Below are positions 46,548-54,794 of a stretch of DNA of 64,000 nucleotides, in pieces; position 1 is the first letter of the stretch; every line of letters starts with the position of its first letter. Both the position numbers and the translations under genes were made by a program. Under the pieces are notes generated by a model that had not been told where the DNA came from, did not search any database, and was given only the letters and a program-made list of their open reading frames with translations. Source of the DNA: Polynucleobacter sp. AP-Reno-20A-A9 (GTDB taxonomy: Bacteria > Pseudomonadota > Gammaproteobacteria > Burkholderiales > Burkholderiaceae); contig NZ_JACVPB010000001.1 in assembly GCF_018882085.1 (NCBI RefSeq), forward strand, positions 186,001 through 250,000, given 5' to 3'.

Positions 46548-46573
46548 AGGCCTCGCTAAGCGAGGCCTTTTTT
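46548..46573 (+). terminator. rho-independent terminator of rplU-rpmA
   Basis: AGGCCTCGC, TAA loop, GCGAGGCCT, then TTTTTT. It ends 4 bp before the obgE ATG, so the T-run sits where the obgE ribosome binding site would be expected; read-through transcripts would put the hairpin right against the obgE start. Confidence 0.9.
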
Positions 46574-46577
46574 ATTC

Positions 46578-47666
46578 ATGAAATTTATAGACGAAGCACG
46601 TATCGAAGTGATTGCCGGGCAAGGTGGCGCCGGGAGCGCCTCTATGCGCCGCGAAAAGTTCATTGAATTTGGCGGTCCTGATGGTGGTGACGGCGGCAAA
46701 GGCGGCAGCGTCTGGGCAATAGCTGATCGCAACATTAATACCTTGATTGATTACCGCTACGCAAAAACACACACTGCGAAAAATGGTGAGCCTGGTCGTG
46801 GCGCCGATTGCTATGGCCGAGCGGGTGACGATATTGAGTTACGGATGCCGGTGGGCACAATCATTGCTGACTATGAAACTGGTGAGCCAATCGCTGACTT
46901 AACTACGCATGGCGAACGCCTTTGTTTGGCGCAGGGTGGTGTTGGTGGTTGGGGCAATATTCACTTTAAGAGCAGTACGAATAGAGCGCCACGTCAAAAG
47001 ACGAATGGCAAAGAAGGTGAACGTCGCAAGCTGAAGCTTGAATTAAAGGTATTGGCCGATGTCGGTTTGTTGGGCATGCCTAATGCGGGCAAATCCACTT
47101 TGATTACGGCAGTTTCGAATGCGCGTCCAAAGATTGCGGATTATCCATTTACTACATTGCATCCAAATTTGGGCGTGGTGCGTGTGGGTGCTGAGCGCAG
47201 TTTTGTGATTGCCGATATTCCTGGTTTGATTGAAGGTGCTGCTGAAGGTGCTGGTTTGGGCCATCGCTTTTTACGCCATTTACAACGTACAGGTGTATTG
47301 CTGCATTTGGTCGATATTGCTCCATTTGATGCAAATATTGATCCAGTGGCAGATGCTGTAGCGATTGTGAATGAATTGCGTAAGTATGATGAAGCTTTGG
47401 TTGAGAAGCCGCGTTGGCTAGTCTTGAATAAAGTAGACATGATTCCTGAAGAAGATCGCAAGCAAGTGGTTGCAGACTTTATAAAGCGCTTCAAGTGGAA
47501 AGGCCCAGTCTTTGAGATCTCAGCCTTAACAGGCCTAGGGTGCGACAAGCTTTGCTATTCTTTGCAAGATTATTTAGATTCTGTACGTCGTGACCGAGAT
47601 GATGCTGATGAGCGTGCTCAAGATCCGCGTTATCAAGATCAGCTAGAAGACAAAAAACCAGATTAA
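46578..47666 (+). CDS. obgE: GTPase ObgE (CgtA)
   Basis: Ribosome-associated GTPase involved in 50S maturation and stress response. The glycine-rich Obg domain spans about residues 1-158 ([26 protein letters not shown]), followed by the G domain with G1 [10 protein letters not shown], the switch [13 protein letters not shown]3 DIPGLIEGA and G4 NKVD. Total 362 residues. There is no recognisable Shine-Dalgarno because the preceding terminator abuts the start. proB follows after 21 bp. Confidence 0.96.
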   Translation: MKFIDEARIEVIAGQGGAGSASMRREKFIEFGGPDGGDGGKGGSVWAIADRNINTLIDYRYAKTHTAKNGEPGRGADCYGRAGDDIELRMPVGTIIADYETGEPIADLTTHGERLCLAQGGVGGWGNIHFKSSTNRAPRQKTNGKEGERRKLKLELKVLADVGLLGMPNAGKSTLITAVSNARPKIADYPFTTLHPNLGVVRVGAERSFVIADIPGLIEGAAEGAGLGHRFLRHLQRTGVLLHLVDIAPFDANIDPVADAVAIVNELRKYDEALVEKPRWLVLNKVDMIPEEDRKQVVADFIKRFKWKGPVFEISALTGLGCDKLCYSLQDYLDSVRRDRDDADERAQDPRYQDQLEDKKPD

Positions 47667-47687
47667 ATATTCCATTCGCCTTTTGCC

Positions 47688-48470
47688 ATGAACGCTAAAA
47701 AAACTCAACGGATTGTTGTCAAAGTAGGATCTAGCCTAGTCACCAATAACGGTGAAGGCTTAGATCATGCTGCGATTGCGATGTGGGCTGAGCAAATGGC
47801 TGGGCTATTAAAAGCTGGTCATGAGGTATTGATGGTGAGCTCAGGTGCTATTGCTGAAGGCATGCAGCGTCTGGGTTGGACGAAGCGCCCGCAAGAAATT
47901 CACCAACTTCAAGCCGCTGCGGCAGTTGGTCAAATGGGTTTAGTTCAGGTTTATGAAAGCTGTTTTGCGCGCTTTAATCTCCGCAGTGCTCAGGTCTTAC
48001 TAACCAATGCAGACCTGGCTGACGCTGAACGTAATGCCAATGCTAGAGCTACCCTCGATACTTTGTTGAAGTTGGGTGTAGTTCCTATCATCAATGAGAA
48101 TGACACAGTAGTAACCGATGAAATTAAATTCGGCGATAACGATAGCCTTGCTGCTTTAGTAACCAATTTAATTCATGCAGATCTTTTGGTGATTTTGACT
48201 GACCAAGGCGGCCTCTTTACTGCAGATCCACGTCAAAATCCAAATGCCACATTGCTTGCTGATGCCATTGCAGGAGATCCTGCTTTAGAAAAAATGGCAG
48301 GCGGTGCTGCTAGTGAGCTCAGTAAGGGCGGCATGTTGACTAAGGTGCTAGCAGCAAAGATTGCCGTGCAAACTGGTGCGGCAACAGTGATTGCCTCTGG
48401 GCGCGAACCCCATGTGCTTACCCGCTTAATGGCAGGCGAGAAAATAGGGACCCACTTGAGCGCTCAGTAA
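47688..48470 (+). CDS. proB: glutamate 5-kinase ProB lacking the PUA domain
   Basis: First step of proline synthesis, phosphorylating glutamate. The amino acid kinase domain is complete: [48 protein letters not shown] and [13 protein letters not shown]. The protein ends at residue 260 with GTHLSAQ, where E. coli ProB continues into a C-terminal PUA domain of about 100 residues. No PUA-like remnant is found in any frame after the stop; the next gene is convergent. This is therefore a kinase-only form. Confidence 0.93.
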   Translation: MNAKKTQRIVVKVGSSLVTNNGEGLDHAAIAMWAEQMAGLLKAGHEVLMVSSGAIAEGMQRLGWTKRPQEIHQLQAAAAVGQMGLVQVYESCFARFNLRSAQVLLTNADLADAERNANARATLDTLLKLGVVPIINENDTVVTDEIKFGDNDSLAALVTNLIHADLLVILTDQGGLFTADPRQNPNATLLADAIAGDPALEKMAGGAASELSKGGMLTKVLAAKIAVQTGAATVIASGREPHVLTRLMAGEKIGTHLSAQ

Positions 48471-48496
48471 GTGTCAAGTAAACAGACCTCAAATTT

Positions 48497-49060
48497 TTAT
48501 TGAATACCGTTTGAATTGGTTGGCTTTTGCCCACCAATAAATCCATTTGGGTTTAGAGAATGCAAGATGGTTTTGATATTCTTTTCTTGATTGCTAAAGT
48601 TGCAAAAAGCGCCTTGAGCTAATGAGGCCTGATAGCGATTGGGTATATCGCTTTGAATATTTTTCCAGCTACCCAAAGGATTTTCTTTCCAAACACCGCT
48701 CTCTAGGGTGCCATAGAGACGCCACTGAAATGAATCACAGCGAATACCTTCGTATTGAGTTTGTTGGCTTCCGCTTGGACTGCTAATAACAACGATATAT
48801 CGTGTGACGCCATCTGCGCCAATCAATATCGAATCGGTATCCACGGCAAATTTAAAGATGGTGCGTTGAGAAACGTAAAAGGGTACTAGGGTAGACTGGT
48901 TTGGGGGGTTCAGGGGCATGGCAGTTGTCCCTTCTTTAAACACCATGGGTGCAAAAGGATCTACGCCACTAATGAGCGCATCTCCACCGCATGCAGACAA
49001 TGTTAGGCCAAGGATTGCGGTGCAGCACGAGAGGTAAAGGCGCTTTAGGGAATTGGTCAT
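48497..49060 (-). CDS. CNP1-like family lipoprotein
   Basis: A 187-residue protein with a lipoprotein signal: [13 protein letters not shown], a hydrophobic core and the lipobox LSAC, cleaved before Cys24. The mature part resembles CNP1-like family proteins of betaproteobacteria, which are commonly encoded next to rppH as here. Recognisable segments include [10 protein letters not shown] and [15 protein letters not shown], and two Cys residues (in IRC and AFC) could form a disulfide. The function is unknown. Its ATG overlaps the rppH stop as ATGA. Confidence 0.75.
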   Translation of the reverse strand: MTNSLKRLYLSCCTAILGLTLSACGGDALISGVDPFAPMVFKEGTTAMPLNPPNQSTLVPFYVSQRTIFKFAVDTDSILIGADGVTRYIVVISSPSGSQQTQYEGIRCDSFQWRLYGTLESGVWKENPLGSWKNIQSDIPNRYQASLAQGAFCNFSNQEKNIKTILHSLNPNGFIGGQKPTNSNGIQ

Positions 49061-49656
49061 GTGGATTGGTCGTTTGGGTTGCCATCTTTCGAGTGTTCGT
49101 GAGTACCACCGTAAAAAGACTGAATTAAATCAAGAGGAGATCCCCAGGCAAGCTGCTGCATACGCATGCCACGGGATAGGAAACGCGCTAATTCTGAAAG
49201 CGCGAGTTGATAAACTTCACGTTTAAAGCCAATGACGGCGTCTAGCTGAATCCAGAATGGTACCCAGCGCCAGGCATCGAATTCAGGATGTTCAGAAGCG
49301 CGTAGTTGGATATCGCTATCTAGGCCCACTAGACGCAAGAGAAACCAAATTTGTTTTTGTCCGCGATACGCAGCCCTGTGGACCCTAGTGGCATGTTGAC
49401 GGCGCAAGTATTCCTCAGGGACATCGTAGCGAAGCCAATCCCTGGTGCGTCCAATAATTTGGACATGCTCCGGCAGTAAGCCAACCTCCTCTTGCAATTC
49501 GCGGTACATAGCCTGTTCAGGGCTTTCACCATGCTGAATCCCGCCCTGCGGGAACTGCCACGAATGCTGCCCAACGCGTTTTCCCCAGAAAACCTCGTTA
49601 CGGCTGTTGAGGAGGACAATGCCGACATTCGGGCGATACCCTTCACGGTCAAGCAT
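49057..49656 (-). CDS. rppH: RNA pyrophosphohydrolase RppH
   Basis: Nudix enzyme that removes pyrophosphate from 5'-triphosphorylated RNA to trigger decay. It begins [17 protein letters not shown], has [22 protein letters not shown] in pieces and the Nudix helix RELQEELGL-like (here RELQEEVGL), followed by [11 protein letters not shown], all RppH-specific. At 199 residues the C-terminal tail is somewhat longer than that of E. coli (176). It is divergent from proS with 48 bp between the starts. Confidence 0.94.
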   Translation of the reverse strand: MLDREGYRPNVGIVLLNSRNEVFWGKRVGQHSWQFPQGGIQHGESPEQAMYRELQEEVGLLPEHVQIIGRTRDWLRYDVPEEYLRRQHATRVHRAAYRGQKQIWFLLRLVGLDSDIQLRASEHPEFDAWRWVPFWIQLDAVIGFKREVYQLALSELARFLSRGMRMQQLAWGSPLDLIQSFYGGTHEHSKDGNPNDQST

Positions 49657-49704
49657 GATCGTGCCTCAAATCCTTTAAAATCAACGATTTGATTATATCC
49701 ATAC

Positions 49705-51447
49705 ATGAAAGCCTCACAATCATTTCTCGCCACGCTAAAAGAAGCCCCCTCCGACGCTGAGGTGGTTTCGCACAAACTCATGGTGCGTGCAGGTTTAATT
49801 CGTAAGCTCAGCGCAGGCATTTACAACTATTTGCCGCTGGGTTTAAAGGTGATCCGCAAAGTTGAAAACATCATTCGCGAGGAAATGAATCGTGCTGGCG
49901 CAATTGAATTGCTAATGCCAATGATTCAGCCTGCTGAATTATGGCAAGAAACTGGTCGTTGGGAAAAAATGGGACCAGAGTTGCTGCGTATCAAAGATCG
50001 CCATGATCGTGATTTTTTGATTCAACCAACTTCCGAAGAAGTCATTACTGATTTGGCTCGTAATGAAGTGAAGAGTTACAAACAACTGCCAATCAATTTT
50101 TATCAAATTCAAACCAAGTTCCGTGATGAGCGTCGCCCACGTTTCGGCATCATGCGTGGTCGCGAATTCAGCATGAAAGATGCTTACTCATTTGATCGCG
50201 ATGTTGAGGGTCTCAAGAAATCCTATCAAATCATGTTTGATGCTTATACCCGCATCTTTAAGCGTATGGGTCTTCAGTTCCGTGCAGTAACCGCAGACAA
50301 TGGCGCGATTGGTGGCTCTGGCAGTCAAGAGTTTCACGTGATTGCTGATACTGGTGAAGATGCGATTGTGTATTGTCCTAGCTCTGATTACGCGGCTAAT
50401 TTAGAAGCGGCCGAGTCTTTAGCTTTAATAGCTGCTCGTGCTGCCGCGACCCAGGTAATGACGAAGGTGCCAACGCCTGATAAGACAAATTGCGCAGATG
50501 TAGCGAAGTTCTTAAATATTCCTCTTGAGAGCACTGTGAAGTCTTTGCTGTTTGCTGCCGATCAAGAAGAGGGGCCAGCAAAACTCTTTATGTTGTTGGT
50601 GCGCGGTGACCATGAGCTTAACGAAGTCAAAGCGAGCAAAATTCCGGGTATGGCGGAATCACGCTTTGCTACTGAAGTAGAAATCAAACAAGCTTGTAAT
50701 GCGCCGGCAGGTTATTTGGGCCCTGTTGGAGTGAGTGCTGGCGTGACTGTTGTTGCTGATCGTACCGTTGCTAATATGGCTGACTTTGTCTGTGGCGCCA
50801 ATGATGCTGGTCATCACTTGACTGGTGTCAACTGGGGTCGTGATTTGCCTGAGCCCTTGGTGTTGGATATTCGTAACGCAGTGATTGGCGATCCTTCTCC
50901 AGATGGCAAAGGTACTGTTGATATTTGTCGTGGGATTGAAGTGGGTCACGTATTCCAATTGGGTACACGTTATTCAGAGGCGATGGGTTGCACTTACTTG
51001 GATCAACAGGGGAAAGCTCAGCCGATGGTGATGGGTTGTTACGGTATTGGTGTTACTCGTTTGCTTGGCGCTGCAATTGAGCAGGGCCATGACGAGAAGG
51101 GCATTATCTGGCCAATCTCCATGGCGCCATTCGAGGTGGTGATTTGCCCGATGGGTTACGAGAAATCAGAGGCGGTTAAAGCGGCATGCGATCAGTTGCA
51201 TGACGAGCTGTTAGCTGCTGGCATTGATGTGATTCTGGATGATCGCAATGAACGCCCAGGAGCGATGTTTGCTGACTGGGAGTTGATTGGAGCGCCATTC
51301 CGTGTTGTGATTGGTGATCGCGGCTTGGCAGATTCTCAAGTGGAATTTAAGGGTCGTACGGATGTTGAATCTCAGAACATTCCGCTTGGCGACATCAAAG
51401 CAAAAGTGATTGCTGCAGTTCAAGCAGCAAAAATCTTAGTTAATTAA
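49705..51447 (+). CDS. proS: prolyl-tRNA synthetase ProS
   Basis: Class II aminoacyl-tRNA synthetase of the bacterial type. It starts [20 protein letters not shown], has motif 2 ([18 protein letters not shown]) and motif 3 ([17 protein letters not shown]). Between motifs 2 and 3 is the editing (INS/YbaK-like) domain, about residues 225-405, that clears misacylated Ala-tRNA(Pro). The C-terminal anticodon-binding domain includes [18 protein letters not shown]. The 580-residue length is normal. Confidence 0.97.
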   Translation: MKASQSFLATLKEAPSDAEVVSHKLMVRAGLIRKLSAGIYNYLPLGLKVIRKVENIIREEMNRAGAIELLMPMIQPAELWQETGRWEKMGPELLRIKDRHDRDFLIQPTSEEVITDLARNEVKSYKQLPINFYQIQTKFRDERRPRFGIMRGREFSMKDAYSFDRDVEGLKKSYQIMFDAYTRIFKRMGLQFRAVTADNGAIGGSGSQEFHVIADTGEDAIVYCPSSDYAANLEAAESLALIAARAAATQVMTKVPTPDKTNCADVAKFLNIPLESTVKSLLFAADQEEGPAKLFMLLVRGDHELNEVKASKIPGMAESRFATEVEIKQACNAPAGYLGPVGVSAGVTVVADRTVANMADFVCGANDAGHHLTGVNWGRDLPEPLVLDIRNAVIGDPSPDGKGTVDICRGIEVGHVFQLGTRYSEAMGCTYLDQQGKAQPMVMGCYGIGVTRLLGAAIEQGHDEKGIIWPISMAPFEVVICPMGYEKSEAVKAACDQLHDELLAAGIDVILDDRNERPGAMFADWELIGAPFRVVIGDRGLADSQVEFKGRTDVESQNIPLGDIKAKVIAAVQAAKILVN

Positions 51448-52830
51448 TTATTTTTTGAAGAGCCCGCCAATACCCTTGGCGGCTCCTTTTGCGGCCATGG
51501 TAGCCATGGTGCGCGCCATTTTTCCACCTTTGAATTGCTTCATCATGGTTTGCATTTGCTCAAACTGAGCAAGTAAGCGATTCACTTCTTGCACTTCCAC
51601 TCCAGATCCCGCAGCAATGCGACGCTTACGACTGGCCTTGAGTAACTCAGGTTTTCTGCGCTCGCGAGGGGTCATGCTGTCGATAATCCCGCGCATGCGC
51701 GTGGTTTGTTTATCCGCATTACTGAGATTGGCTTTGGAGGCCGCTTGTGCCATTTGGCTAGGCAACTTATCCATCAGGCTAGCCATGCCACCCATCTTTT
51801 GCATTTGCATAAGTTGATCGCGGAAATCTTCCAGATCAAAACCGCCTTTAGAAATCTTGCTGGCTAATTTTTCTGCTTTGGCAACGTCAACGTGTTGTTG
51901 AGCTTGCTCAACCAGAGCCAGGATATCGCCCATGCCCAAGATGCGGTTGGCCATACGTTCGGCATCAAATGCCTCTAGACCATCCATCTTCTCGGCGACG
52001 CCGATAAATTTGAGCGGTACACCTGTTACTTGACGTACTGAAAGCGCCGCACCACCGCGCGAGTCGCCATCTAGCTTGGTGAGGATTACACCAGTTAGCG
52101 GCAGGGCATCGTGGAAGGCTTTAGCGGTATTAACGGCATCTTGTCCCAGCATGGCGTCGACTACGAATAAGGTTTCGATTGGATTGAGGCTGGCATGCAA
52201 GGTTTTGATTTCTTGCATGAGGGCTTCATCAATACCGAGACGTCCTGCGGTATCCACAATGACCACATCAAAGTAATGGCGGCGTGCCCAATCCAGGGCA
52301 GCAACGGCGATGTCATTTGGTTTTTGACTAATGTCGCTCGGGAAAAATTCGGCGCCAACTTGTTTAGTCACCGTCTCTAATTGCTCAATCGCAGCCGGAC
52401 GATAGACGTCACAAGAAACAGTCAGAACTTTCTTTTTCTTTTTCTCTTGCAGCCACTTAGCGAGTTTGCCGACAGATGTCGTTTTGCCCGCACCTTGTAA
52501 GCCGGCCATCAAGATCACCGCAGGAGGCTGAGTTGCTAGATTGAGTTCGCCGCTTTGATTGGTGTCGCCCGTCATGACTTGGGCAAGCTCACGTTGAACT
52601 ACGCCAACTAGGGCTTGTCCAGGACTAAGGCTTCCAACCACTTCCTCGCCAAGGGCTTTAAATTTAATTTGTTCCAGCAAAGACTTGACTACTGGCAGAG
52701 CTACGTCAGCTTCCAATAGGGCTAAACGGATTTCCCGCAGCATTTCTGCGGTATTGGCTTCGGTGAGGCGGGCCTGCCCCCGCATTGTTTTAACAACGCG
52801 TGATAGACGGTCGGTGAGGTTTTCTAGCAT
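51448..52830 (-). CDS. ffh: signal recognition particle protein Ffh (SRP54)
   Basis: GTPase that with 4.5S RNA targets inner membrane proteins co-translationally. N domain at the start (MLENLTDRLSRVVKTMRGQ), G domain with GLQGAGKTTSVGKLA, VDTAGRLGIDEALM and TKLDGDSRGGAALS, and a methionine-rich M domain after about residue 300, including GSGVEVQEVNRLLAQFEQM which binds the RNA. At 460 residues it is complete. Its stop directly abuts the convergent proS stop. Confidence 0.97.
   Translation of the reverse strand: MLENLTDRLSRVVKTMRGQARLTEANTAEMLREIRLALLEADVALPVVKSLLEQIKFKALGEEVVGSLSPGQALVGVVQRELAQVMTGDTNQSGELNLATQPPAVILMAGLQGAGKTTSVGKLAKWLQEKKKKKVLTVSCDVYRPAAIEQLETVTKQVGAEFFPSDISQKPNDIAVAALDWARRHYFDVVIVDTAGRLGIDEALMQEIKTLHASLNPIETLFVVDAMLGQDAVNTAKAFHDALPLTGVILTKLDGDSRGGAALSVRQVTGVPLKFIGVAEKMDGLEAFDAERMANRILGMGDILALVEQAQQHVDVAKAEKLASKISKGGFDLEDFRDQLMQMQKMGGMASLMDKLPSQMAQAASKANLSNADKQTTRMRGIIDSMTPRERRKPELLKASRKRRIAAGSGVEVQEVNRLLAQFEQMQTMMKQFKGGKMARTMATMAAKGAAKGIGGLFKK
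51460..51490 (+). terminator. possible proS terminator inside the ffh 3' end
   Basis: GAGC-C-CGCCAA, a TACCC loop and TTGGCGGCTC followed by CTTTT form a 10-bp stem with a single bulge, beginning 13 bp after the proS stop. It lies within the last codons of ffh (a Gly-rich GIGGLF segment), so the repeat may be partly coding-driven. Confidence 0.4.
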
Positions 52831-52850
52831 TTATCGATTAGACTTTCCAG

Positions 52851-53699
52851 ATGGATATTTTAGGTTACTCAAGTTACGGATGGCTTCCTTCCGTACTTTA
52901 TTTGGTGCTTTTGCTGGTTTTGAGCTTCAAAGCCAAGCGCGGCGTGGAGTCTGGGCTCTCAAGCGCTCTGGTGCAGACTGCAATTTTTGTGATTTTGGTG
53001 ATTCATGGGGTGCAATTGCATGATTCTGTATTCACTCCCCAGGGTTTTGTATTTGGGTTTGCACAGGATTTGTCTTTGATTGCTTGGGTTGGCCTGGCCT
53101 TTTATTGGTTTCAATCTTGGTTTTTACCTATCTCGAGCTTACGTTGGATGGCATTAATGTTTGCGCTCATATGCGCATTTCTGCCAACTGTTTTTCCGGG
53201 AACCTTGATTTCACCTAAGGCGGTTTCGGATCCTTGGTTTAAAGGCCACTTCGTAGTGGCTACTGTTTCAGTCGGCTTGCTGAGTCTAGCAGCGATGCAT
53301 GCCATGCTCATGAGCGTTCAAGATCGTGCTTTGCATCGTCAGTTGGCAATGATTCCGAATGGCCGCCTTGCTCATTGGCTGGAGGATCTGCCTCCATTAA
53401 TGACAATGGAAAGTCTTTTATTTAATTTGCTCTATGTTGGTTTTGCGCTTCTGAGTTTGACGGTCTTCTCAGGCCTACTCTTTTCGCAAACCCTGTTTGG
53501 CAAACCTTTGGTGTTTGATCACAAAACCATTTTTGCTTTGGTCTCCTGGTTTTTGTTTGCCGGTCTTTTGATTGCTCGTTGGCGAGTGGGGCTGCGTGGC
53601 AGAGCAGCTATTCGTTGGGTATTAAGTGCTTATACCGCTTTATTACTTGCCTACGTTGGCAGTCGCTTTGTAGTTGAAGTGATTCTTCAGAGAGCTTAA
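52851..53699 (+). CDS. CcsA/YpjD-like cytochrome c assembly family membrane protein
   Basis: A 282-residue polytopic protein with about eight hydrophobic segments. It resembles the cytochrome C assembly protein/HemX-YpjD family encoded next to ffh in many proteobacteria. The conserved tail of this fold is visible as DPWFKGHFVVATVSVGLLSLAAMHAML and near the end FDHKTIFALVSWFLFAGLL, each with a His that might contact haem. A direct role in haem handling or cytochrome c maturation is not demonstrated. It is divergent from ffh with only 20 bp between, so its promoter must lie in ffh. Confidence 0.82.
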   Translation: MDILGYSSYGWLPSVLYLVLLLVLSFKAKRGVESGLSSALVQTAIFVILVIHGVQLHDSVFTPQGFVFGFAQDLSLIAWVGLAFYWFQSWFLPISSLRWMALMFALICAFLPTVFPGTLISPKAVSDPWFKGHFVVATVSVGLLSLAAMHAMLMSVQDRALHRQLAMIPNGRLAHWLEDLPPLMTMESLLFNLLYVGFALLSLTVFSGLLFSQTLFGKPLVFDHKTIFALVSWFLFAGLLIARWRVGLRGRAAIRWVLSAYTALLLAYVGSRFVVEVILQRA

Positions 53700-53702
53700 C
53701 CA

Positions 53703-54521
53703 TTGTTTAAGTGGCTTCTATTGTTTGCAGGTGCTGGCCTTTTTTATCTGTGGATTAAGGGTAAGAAGCAGGCCAAGCTCAATGCAGAAAACTCTCGAAA
53801 ACCCAATAAAAATGAGCCTGAGCAGCCTACTGCGCCCGAGGCAATGGTGCAATGTCAGTATTGCAAAGTGCATCTACCCAAGTCGGAAGTTTTAACTTGT
53901 GACGACCGTTTTTATTGCTCTAAAGAACATCTGCAGACTTTGGATTCCGAAGGTTGGATAGGTGATGCGCGCTGGCGCATTTCTCCCAATCAAGATGTGA
54001 GACCGGAAAACGTTGCCCCCGATTTGGTGGTGATCCATCACATCAGTCTTCCGCCAGGCGAGTTCAGAAATCAAGCGTCTAGTCAGCATATTGTTGATTT
54101 TTTTCAAAATAAGCTGGACCCTAGCGCGCATCCTTACTTTACAGAGATTGCTGATCAAAAAGTATCTAGCCATTTTTTGATTGCTCGCTCCGGAGAATTA
54201 ATTCAGTTTGTCTCTACACACAACAAGGCTTGGCACGCTGGCGTTTCATCATTTCTTGGTAGGGAAAAGTGCAACGACTTTTCAATTGGGATTGAAATGG
54301 AGGGGGATGGAGATTCGCCATTTGAAGCTGCTCAGTATCAAGTCTTGTCAAATCTCATTCAGAAATTGGCAGCCACATATCCTCATTTGCAATTTGCCGG
54401 ACACAGCGACATTGCGCCTGATCGCAAAACCGATCCTGGAATGTATTTTGATTGGAAAAAGTTCCAAAAAGAGACAGGCATTTCTTCTGAGAAGCTGCCT
54501 TTTGGCCTAAGATCTCGATAG
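53703..54521 (+). CDS. ampD: PP0621-like membrane/zinc-ribbon segment fused to N-acetylmuramyl-L-alanine amidase AmpD
   Basis: Residues about 3-18 form a membrane helix (KWLLLFAGAGLFYLWI), followed by KGKKQAK, a Pro/Asn-rich linker and a four-cysteine motif (C51, C54, C66, C72: CQYC, then CDDRFYCSKEH), as in PP0621 proteins. From about residue 85 it is AmpD, the anhydromuropeptide amidase of wall recycling: VVIHHISLPPGEF, IGIEMEGDG and HSDIAPDRKTDPG supply zinc ligands H112, H234 and D244. PP0621 and ampD are usually separate neighbours in this group. The positive residues after the helix suggest the amidase faces the cytoplasm. The start is a TTG at 53703, 3 bp after the preceding stop; no ATG fits. 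Confidence 0.88.
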   Translation: MFKWLLLFAGAGLFYLWIKGKKQAKLNAENSRKPNKNEPEQPTAPEAMVQCQYCKVHLPKSEVLTCDDRFYCSKEHLQTLDSEGWIGDARWRISPNQDVRPENVAPDLVVIHHISLPPGEFRNQASSQHIVDFFQNKLDPSAHPYFTEIADQKVSSHFLIARSGELIQFVSTHNKAWHAGVSSFLGREKCNDFSIGIEMEGDGDSPFEAAQYQVLSNLIQKLAATYPHLQFAGHSDIAPDRKTDPGMYFDWKKFQKETGISSEKLPFGLRSR

Positions 54522-54535
54522 CCTTGTTTTTGTAT

Positions 54536-54557
54536 GTGAGCGTACGCTTACTTTTTT
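54536..54557 (+). terminator. rho-independent terminator of ampD
   Basis: GTGAGC, GTAC loop, GCTTAC, then TTTTTT. The stem is 6 bp with one G-U pair. It begins 14 bp past the ampD stop and isolates it from nrdA. Confidence 0.72.
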
Positions 54558-54655
54558 AGCCTTTGTATAAAAGGGCTAAAAATTACGCACCAAAATGACC
54601 CCAAAATAGTTAGAAAAATTAGTAAAAATACTAATAAATATTTGTCATAAACGGC

Positions 54656-54684
54656 TTACCAATTATCAAATATTTCCCTATACT
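54656..54684 (+). promoter_or_regulatory. probable nrdAB promoter
   Basis: TTACCA (54656-54661), 17 bp, TATACT (54679-54684). The -10 is strong, the -35 weaker (4 of 6). It is chosen because the upstream NrdR box covers the -10 and the downstream box starts just past the predicted start point near 54691, the usual repression geometry. The leader to nrdA would be about 100 nt. Confidence 0.55.
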
Positions 54685-54690
54685 TAGTGC
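54675..54690. promoter_or_regulatory. NrdR box 1 (upstream)
   Basis: TCCCTATACTTAGTGC matches 11 of 16 positions of the NrdR palindrome ACACTATATATTGTGT. Weak alone, it gains support from lying exactly 31 bp (start to start) from the strong box at 54706; NrdR sites occur as pairs about three helical turns apart. Confidence 0.65.
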
Positions 54691-54705
54691 CTAATGCACT
54701 TCGAA

Positions 54706-54721
54706 ACACTAGATGTAGTGT
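54706..54721. promoter_or_regulatory. NrdR box 2 (downstream)
   Basis: ACACTAGATGTAGTGT is a near-perfect 16-bp palindrome of NrdR type, with intact ACACT and AGTGT arms. NrdR is the nucleotide-sensing repressor of ribonucleotide reductase genes; it is not encoded in this window. Confidence 0.82.
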
Positions 54722-54794
54722 TGGAATCCAGCAATACCCCATTGTTTTTTAACGATATTTTGTCCAAATAACTATATATATACGCAGGAGCAAC

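Noticed and set aside
54556..54584. Inverted repeat TTAGCC...GGGCTAA after ampD as a second terminator
   Set aside because: The T-run is on the 5' side and the A-run on the 3' side, so neither strand has a U-tail; the adjacent 54536-54557 hairpin is the better terminator.
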